The translations under genes and the position numbers were made by a program. From Acridotheres tristis (Eukaryota > Chordata > Aves > Passeriformes > Sturnidae), in contig CM072908.1 of the NCBI GenBank assembly GCA_037013685.1, positions 5,469,001 to 5,533,000 of the forward strand: a stretch of 64,000 nt of DNA. Direction: 5' to 3'. Shown here piece by piece: positions 53,401 to 64,000 of the stretch (positions are counted from its first letter, which is position 1; the number at the start of each line of letters is the position of its first letter). The notes under the pieces were generated by a model. The model did no database searches, was not told the DNA's origin, and worked only from the letters and a program-made list of their open reading frames with translations.

Positions 53401-55324
53401 CAAGAAAAGAAACGGCAAAAAACCCCCCAGCAACCAGAGGAGCTGGAAGCACCGAGGCAGTTCACCCCCTTTGATTACAGCAATTCCAACTTCAAAGTGT
53501 TTGCAGGTAAGATCCGAGGCCTTGCTGGAGTCCTGTGGGAAATGTTACCAGCTGAGCCTTGAGAAGGCTGTGTGAGTGTGGGTGCAAATGCAGGACTGAC
53601 TGTTACAATGTGCTTACCTTATAGTGGGGAAATACTTCAAGAAATTGATTTGAGGAATGTACACTTTAGTATCCCTTTTCTGAAACAATTGGGCAAGTGG
53701 GTTGTGGATTTGGATTTTGTTTCTTTTCTCTTTATCTGTTTAATTGGAGCCAGGAACTAAGAGGCAAAGGAGATTTGACTCCTTTGTAAAAAAGCACCTA
53801 TTCAAAAACATCTCCTGCCCTTAAAAGATTTTTCTGGATTTTACTGTGTGGGAGACTGTAGTGAAACCTCCATATCATCAGAGGAACACTGTGGAATGCA
53901 TTGTTCTTCATAGAAAATTTTAGTAACAGCTTCTCTCCTCTCTCTGTTAGGAAGCAGCAAATCAAAACAGTCACCACAATTTGATCCTGCCAAGCAAGCT
54001 CACACAGGCAAGGTATGGTCCTGTCATGAAAGGAGGAACAGAAATGTGGGTGACTGTATGTACCCAGCCAGGGGCTCTCTGGGAGGGCACATGATATTTT
54101 CTGCATCTGCAGAATGTTCCCTAACAGCTGCTGAGATGCAGCTTCCATTCACAAGTTCATGTTTTAGATTATTATTTCTTCCCATTCAGGAGGAGCTTTT
54201 GGGAGTCCCTCAGACTCTCTTCTTGTTTCCCACCTATTCATACACTGCTCCCACCTGTGCCTCTGTACATCACAAGCATGACATTGGGACCATAGCAAGC
54301 CAGCAAAATAAATTCTCAAAAATGACAGGCATTCCAGTGGTTCCAGAACATGTCAGGTTGCTCATGTACTCCTCCAAGTGCTGTTATTAGGAACAGTCCC
54401 AGCTCAGATTTTTTACTTAGCTTATTGCTAATTGAGATTGTTTCTGGTTTTTTTTCTTCTTTTCAATCAAACCATTTATTGCTGGTGAACAGACACAATG
54501 TTTTTTGCTGCCTTTTTATGAATACTTAGGAAAGTCTGTGACCAGCACAGGGACGTCAATGAGCAGATTTCTGTGAGATTGGAAAGATCTGGTAGCACAT
54601 GAATCTTACGGAATATACCTGGGAGGAACCTCACTGTGATGGTGTTTTATTTGTTTGTTTGTGCAGAAATTTGCTGGAGCTAACAAACTTCAACAGTCTG
54701 GAAACCGGAGCATGTCGTACCTGGCGGGGAAAGCTGAAAGGTGTGGTTTTAGCCTGCTCTCATCCAGCTGGAGTGTTCTCACACCCCTGCCCCAGAGCCA
54801 TGGGCAGAGCTTAGCTATTGTCCTCTACTGCTGTGGAGCTTTAACATTTTAATGGAAGAGGTTGCATCACACCCTGACATCAGTTTAAAGGGAAAAAAAG
54901 GAAAAAAAAACCCCAGCAGTTTAGGATTAATGCAATCAAAGACAAGTATGGGTGGGACATTTGAAATGCTGAAGTGAAAGTCTGTTAAAGGATGTGGGAG
55001 TTGCTTTCTTTGATCGGAGATGGGTGGAAGTGGGGAGAGCATCTGCCTAGCTTGGGAGGAGTAACAGTACCAGTGTGAACATTCTTGTTCTGAATAGATA
55101 CTTAGTATTTAGCTTACAGTATTTGATTATTGTGTGTTACTTTGTCATAAAAGAGCAACACTACCTTGGGGCAGCATTGGAGGGAAAAGGGTGCTGTCTG
55201 TCTCTTCTTGATAGAATCATTGTAACATGGTCAGTTTTCAATCTTGAGTGAATTTAGAGCAAGAGTTAAAGTGTTTGTTTAACTCTTTTGCAGGGGTTCC
55301 ACACACCACTGGCCCAAGAGATAA
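41200..55324 (+). CDS. EXOSC10: Exosome component 10 (Rrp6), complete
   Basis: Nuclear and nucleolar 3'-5' exoribonuclease of the RNA exosome, acting in rRNA maturation and RNA surveillance. Twenty-five exons, as in human: 41200-41328, 42184-42320, 42748-42871, 43356-43460, 43852-44017, 44745-44856, 45133-45208, 45345-45455, 45886-46029, 46339-46529, 47206-47362, 47938-48086, 48363-48413, 49180-49291, 49917-49967, 50503-50581, 50745-50866, 51176-51271, 51880-51954, 52393-52480, 52699-52772, 53326-53506, 53951-54012, 54667-54740, 55294-55324. The sum is 2,697 bases, 898 residues (human 885). PMC2NT domain is near residues 44-130. The DEDDy exonuclease has D318 and E320 (FAVDLE), D376 (HGADSDVEW), and Y441 and D445 (YARDD). 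HRDC is about 508-588, then a basic C-terminal tail that is much less conserved. All catalytic residues are present. The first Met was chosen for its context; further in-frame Mets occur in exon 1. Confidence 0.97.
41812..41985 (-). mobile_element. CR1 LINE 3' fragment, minus orientation
   Basis: Reads as the reverse complement of a CR1 tail: AGAATATTCTGAGTTGGAAG, then GGGATCATCGGGTCCAGCTG, then GCTCTGGCAGCCTTGGGGCT. It lies in EXOSC10 intron 1 and appears related to the plus-orientation copy at 40430-40890. The 5' part is missing. Confidence 0.75.
48788..48840 (+). repeat. AT-rich short tandem repeat (TTTATACA units)
   Basis: In EXOSC10 intron 13 the octamer TTTATACA or close variants recurs about five times, and TTTATACAATAGTTT occurs twice. 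The flanking DNA to about 49075 is not recognised and may be an unclassified interspersed repeat. Confidence 0.7.
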
Positions 55325-55900
55325 TCTTTGTTACGGGACCTGCGGGAGTTGCTGCTGAATGAAACAATGGTTTTAAGTGTTGCCGCTATGGGAAAGCAAA
55401 TGACAGTCATTGATCGGTTTTTGTACAGGAAAGTTTTTAAAACCATTAAAATCCTTTTTTTCCAAAAGGAAAAACATCTTAATTTATGTCACTTTTGTTA
55501 TATTCACATTGCTTTTTTTTCTAATTATACTCACAGTGTTGTTTTGTTTATAATTTTGAAAGTTTATCAAAACACAATTAGGCTAAAATTGCCACTTCTT
55601 GGAGCTGCCTGAAGTGCAGAATCAGCGTGCCATTGGAGTATGGGAGGAATCTCTTGGCATCTCTAAAGGTAGCACAGAAATAATAGAGATGCAGTAGATG
55701 TGACTCAATCCCCAGCAGTTCAGAGGAGAAATGAGGCCAGAGTGTCTTTCATGATAGACCTTGCTTACAAATTGAACTGCACAGCTCATCTCTTACAAGA
55801 CAAGGTATTACAGAAAAGAGTATGTTTACCTCACAGTGTTTGTGTACTTTAATGGAAAGATTGTATTTTAAAGAAAAAAAATAAAAAAAGAGGTATAGGA
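55325..55900 (+). other. EXOSC10: EXOSC10 3' UTR (probable extent)
   Basis: Runs from the TAA at 55322-55324 to an AATAAA at 55880-55885 set in an A-rich run. The end is uncertain because no strong GT-rich downstream element follows. Confidence 0.45.
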
Positions 55901-56886
55901 GACCAATGATTTCCCCCAAAAGTTCCAGACTGAAAGTAAGACCATTAGGCAGAAGGGAAAAACATGGATTGGTAGCGTTGTGGTGGGCAAAGGCAGAGGG
56001 TTCTGTGCTGCAGCTGAATCTCCACAGCTAAACTAACATGTCCAGGTTTTAAATACCCACAGTGAGTTATCTTTAAGTCTTTGTAGAAACAATATCATCA
56101 GTATTTGATGGGTCAGTGACAGAATTCAGTCTAATGTAGACCTCTGACAGCTGGTAATATTGCTGTGGGGAGGTAGGGAACATGGCATTTTAACAGCTTT
56201 AACAAAGACTGAGGAGGCTTGAGATTGTTTCCAGTCTTTTTCCCTGTTTCTGGGAAAGAGGGAGTGGAAAGAATAGAGGAGGGGTTTTCCTCCTTAGGTA
56301 TCTTAGTATGAACAGTGTCACTAAAGCAGCCTTGTAATGGTAGAACAGATTCCTTTCTGCTTATAAAATCTGCTGAATATTGGAGAATGGCTTTGCAAAG
56401 AGGCAGTTAAATAGCAATTGTCTCCAAGTGCATTTGCAGGGTCTGCCAGTTCCTTCCTTGTGTCAGCTTTACCAGTTCATGCTATTTCTTTAACTTGAAG
56501 AACACTAGCAAAAGTCCTGTTGGCCCTGGAGATATTAAAATCGCTGTGGTTTATGTCCTCTACTTTAAATTCCAAGGAAAGTGACATTTCAAGGATGATC
56601 CTAATTTTAGTCTTTTTCCGTTTTTCCTTTATGAATTGCAAAAGGTTTTAAAAATGTCTTTAATATACATGCTTTATTCACTTGGTTGTGCCTGTCAAGT
56701 TGTAGCACTGGAGTTCCCTACTGTGAGGTTGTTTTACTGTTGTGCAGCAGTTATTGGAGGTTTTTGTGTAACCTGGTTGAAGAAGTACTCGCAGTAGAGC
56801 CTGGTGCATTTCTCCCAAAGTCTGCTCCTCACAGCACACACCACATTCTGTAAGGCCACGGAACTGAATCTGCTTTTGTGATATCC
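55900..56886. other. EXOSC10-SRM intergenic region
   Basis: About 1 kb with no recognised gene, repeat family or regulatory motif. The CR1 fragment and the SRM promoter follow. Confidence 0.5.
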
Positions 56887-57313
56887 ACAGAATCAATCAT
56901 AGGATGGGTGAATTTGGTAGGGACCACAGCAAGATATCTGATCCAATCTCCCTGCTCAAGCAGGGTCATCGTAGAGCACATGGCACAGGATTGTACCCAG
57001 ATGGGTCTGGAATCTGCTCAGTGAACAAAACTCCACACCCTCTCTGGGCAATCCATTCCTGTCCTTGGTCTCCCATACAGCAAAGTTCTTCCTAATGTTC
57101 AGCTGGGGCTTCATGTGCATCAGTTTCTGCCTCTTGCCTTGTGCCTTGGCACCACCGAGCAGAGCCAGGTTCCCTCTTCCTGCCCTTTTCCCTTTAGATA
57201 ATCACACACGTTAACGAGGTGCCGTCTCACCCGTCTCTTCCCAAGGCCGAACAGGCCCAATCTCTCAGCCTTTCTTCTTGCGAGCTGCTCTCCCCAGTGG
57301 TCCTCGCCAACTC
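56887..57313 (-). mobile_element. CR1 LINE 3' fragment, minus orientation, next to SRM promoter
   Basis: Reverse complement of a CR1 tail: an ACAGAATCAATCATAGGATG start, AAGTTCTTCCTAATGTTCAG in the middle, and a TGAGAGATTGGGCCTGTTC type stretch on the minus strand near the end. It is 5'-truncated and has no coding capacity. It ends less than 200 bases before the E-box of the SRM promoter. Confidence 0.8.
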
Positions 57314-57642
57314 CAACACAATCCACGCTCGTTACAGCCACCCCTTAAACTCCCACGCGAGCCTTCCCGTTCTCCCGGAGCCGGCCGCGCTGGCTGTCCC
57401 GGAGCGGAGGCTGTGGCGGTGCGGGCCGGGCGCGCCCTTTCCCCCGCCGGCCCCGCCCGGCCCGGCCCGGCCCGGCCCCACGTGGCTCCGCCGTCACGGC
57501 GGGCCCGGCCAATGGCGGCGCGGGGCGGCGCGGGGCCCTGCGCGCGGCTCCCGCGCCGGTGCGGTCAGGCGGCGGCGGCGGCGGCGGGAGCCCAGCGCAG
57601 GTGGTGCCGCTGCCGGGAGCGGCGGCTCCGCTGCGGTGCGGC

Positions 57643-62807
<5,165 letters not shown>

Positions 62808-63455
62808 GACCCAGATGCTGCTTCCTTCAAGTTGGACTCTGAGATCATCAGTGATGTGGCTGGGTTCTTCTCAGCAGACTGCAGATTTGCTCTCCACTGT
62901 GTGGGATTGTTTAACCCTTGGCCAGCCAACATTCCCTCTGATGTGTTAAAGATGATGGGGCATAAGCCAGATAAGACTATTGAAAAGGCCCAGTGACTTA
63001 TTGTGTGAGGTCAAAACTGTTCTTTCCAGTGCTGGAAATGTAAGATGTCTTTTTCCTTTCTCTCCTCCCTGCACCTGTTCTAAATTCTCCCATCCCAACC
63101 ACAGCCCCCACCCCTCCAGCTGACTGATGTATTTATAACTGACACATATTTCTGTCTCGTCGTCTGGGAAGAGTCCAAAGGGTCCCTGACTCAGCCTTAA
63201 GCACAGAGAGGGAGAGAAAGAGAGCTTTGTGCACAGTTAGCTCACTCTCTCCTCATGGGAGCTCCCTGCTGCTGACACGTTTTGACTGGTAACAGGTCTG
63301 AGCCTTTGTGTCCCACTGCCCTCCTGTGACTCCTGCACTGCCCTGCAGCACAGCTGGAGAAGTCACAGTGCAAACTGTTGCCATTCACAATAGGTCTCCC
63401 TCCAACCCTGATGGAGTAGCAGTATTAAACACCAGCCAGGCAGGCTGGCAGCAGT
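62808..63455 (+). other. SRM: SRM 3' UTR (probable extent)
   Basis: Follows the TGA at 62805-62807. An ATTAAA at 63424-63429 followed by a GT/T-rich stretch (from about 63456) is the likeliest end. A second ATTAAA at 63946-63951 would give a longer UTR that includes the TA hairpin. Confidence 0.5.
63424..63429 (+). terminator. SRM: Candidate polyadenylation signal ATTAAA of SRM
   Basis: The common ATTAAA variant, with CTTGTGG and a long T-run about 30 bases downstream. The alternative is the ATTAAA at 63946. Confidence 0.45.
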
Positions 63456-63604
63456 CTTGTGGTTTTTTTTTTTTTTTAAGTTGTTAATTTTTAAAATTGG
63501 TTAGAAACAGAAGTGTTGAGGTGCCAAGAGGCTGACACCTGCTCTTACCTCTGCCCTCAGAGAGGTTCCAAAGAATGTTTATCAATATGGTGATGGTAAT
63601 AAGT

Positions 63605-63660
63605 GCTTTATATATATATATATATATATATATGTATGAATGTGTGTATATATATAAAGC
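63605..63660 (+). repeat. TA microsatellite with closing inverted repeat
   Basis: A run of (TA)n is bounded by GCTTTATATATA on the left and TATATATAAAGC on the right, so the whole block can fold into a long hairpin with a GTATGAATGTGTG-type loop. Confidence 0.85.
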
Positions 63661-64000
63661 AAACCATAGCTCCATTGCCTGATGTTCAGTACTGGTGCTG
63701 GCGAGTCGGTTGTGCTGACAAATCTCTCATCTCAGTCATGCTGAGATGCCTCAGGCCTGGGTATTTGCAAGTCTTTAGGAGGCAACATTATTTCCAATGC
63801 TGCCCCCAGATGCATAAGTTGTTTTTCATTGTAAGATGGATCTGCCTTCACTTCTTTACCTCTGTTCTGAAGATTCCATAGCCCTGTGCCGTGGGAATCA
63901 CCCTCCCAGCACAACCACTATGTCACTGTCACTCCCCTGCACTCCATTAAACACTCAGCTCTGGTTAAGGTGACATCAGTGTGGGTCAGTGCTCTTTGGA
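63661..64000. other. Region downstream of SRM
   Basis: No recognised coding sequence. In the human order MASP2 would come next on this strand, but no MASP2 signal peptide or CUB-domain exon is visible before the window ends. Confidence 0.5.

Larger units (their letters stand above)
41329..55293 (+). other. EXOSC10: EXOSC10 introns
   Basis: All 24 introns are GT-AG and mostly under 1 kb. Intron 1 contains a reverse CR1 fragment (41812-41985), and intron 13 contains a TTTATACA-type repeat near 48790. Intron 18 begins with a long open continuation of the exon frame. I recognise no other gene or RNA gene in them. Confidence 0.6.

Noticed and set aside
63661..64000. Search for the first exon of MASP2
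   Set aside because: No signal peptide or CUB-domain motif could be read with a splice donor. The gene probably begins further right.

Overview
This window is vertebrate nuclear DNA, almost certainly from a bird. It has short GT-AG introns, degraded CR1 LINE fragments, and tightly packed genes with CpG-island promoters. It holds a block that is syntenic with human 1p36.22, which to my knowledge lies on chromosome 21 in chicken. Four protein-coding genes are recognisable. All were read exon by exon from splice sites and reading phase and compared with remembered vertebrate proteins; no search was run.

Layout. Positions 281-3826 (minus strand) hold the first four coding exons of ANGPTL7. It is nested antisense inside a large MTOR intron, with its own TATA box near 4030. 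Its last exon lies beyond the left edge. Positions 12322-39010 (plus) hold thirty consecutive MTOR exons, equivalent to human exons 29-58, encoding the last 1,117 residues: most of the FAT domain, the FRB domain, the kinase domain and FATC. Positions 41200-55324 (plus) hold a complete 25-exon EXOSC10 of 898 residues. Positions 57643-62807 (plus) hold a complete 8-exon SRM of 294 residues. In all four, exon phases join without a frameshift or premature stop.

Between the genes are a short MTOR 3' UTR, a CR1 fragment followed by a roughly 50-bp minisatellite, the EXOSC10 CpG island, the EXOSC10 3' flank, and another CR1 fragment that ends just before the SRM CpG island. The last 1.2 kb is the SRM 3' region with a TA-repeat hairpin. 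The next gene in the human order, MASP2, has not started by 64000.

The plus-strand genes have related growth roles: mTOR signalling, nuclear RNA decay and rRNA processing, and spermidine synthesis. They are separate transcription units, and nothing in the sequence shows coordinated control beyond housekeeping-type promoters at EXOSC10 and SRM. I see no wholly new system. The best leads are a ~245-bp direct duplication in two SRM introns, a NAGNAG acceptor in the MTOR kinase region, exons that begin with a donor-like sequence, a shortened FAT linker, and a long open read-through after EXOSC10 exon 18.
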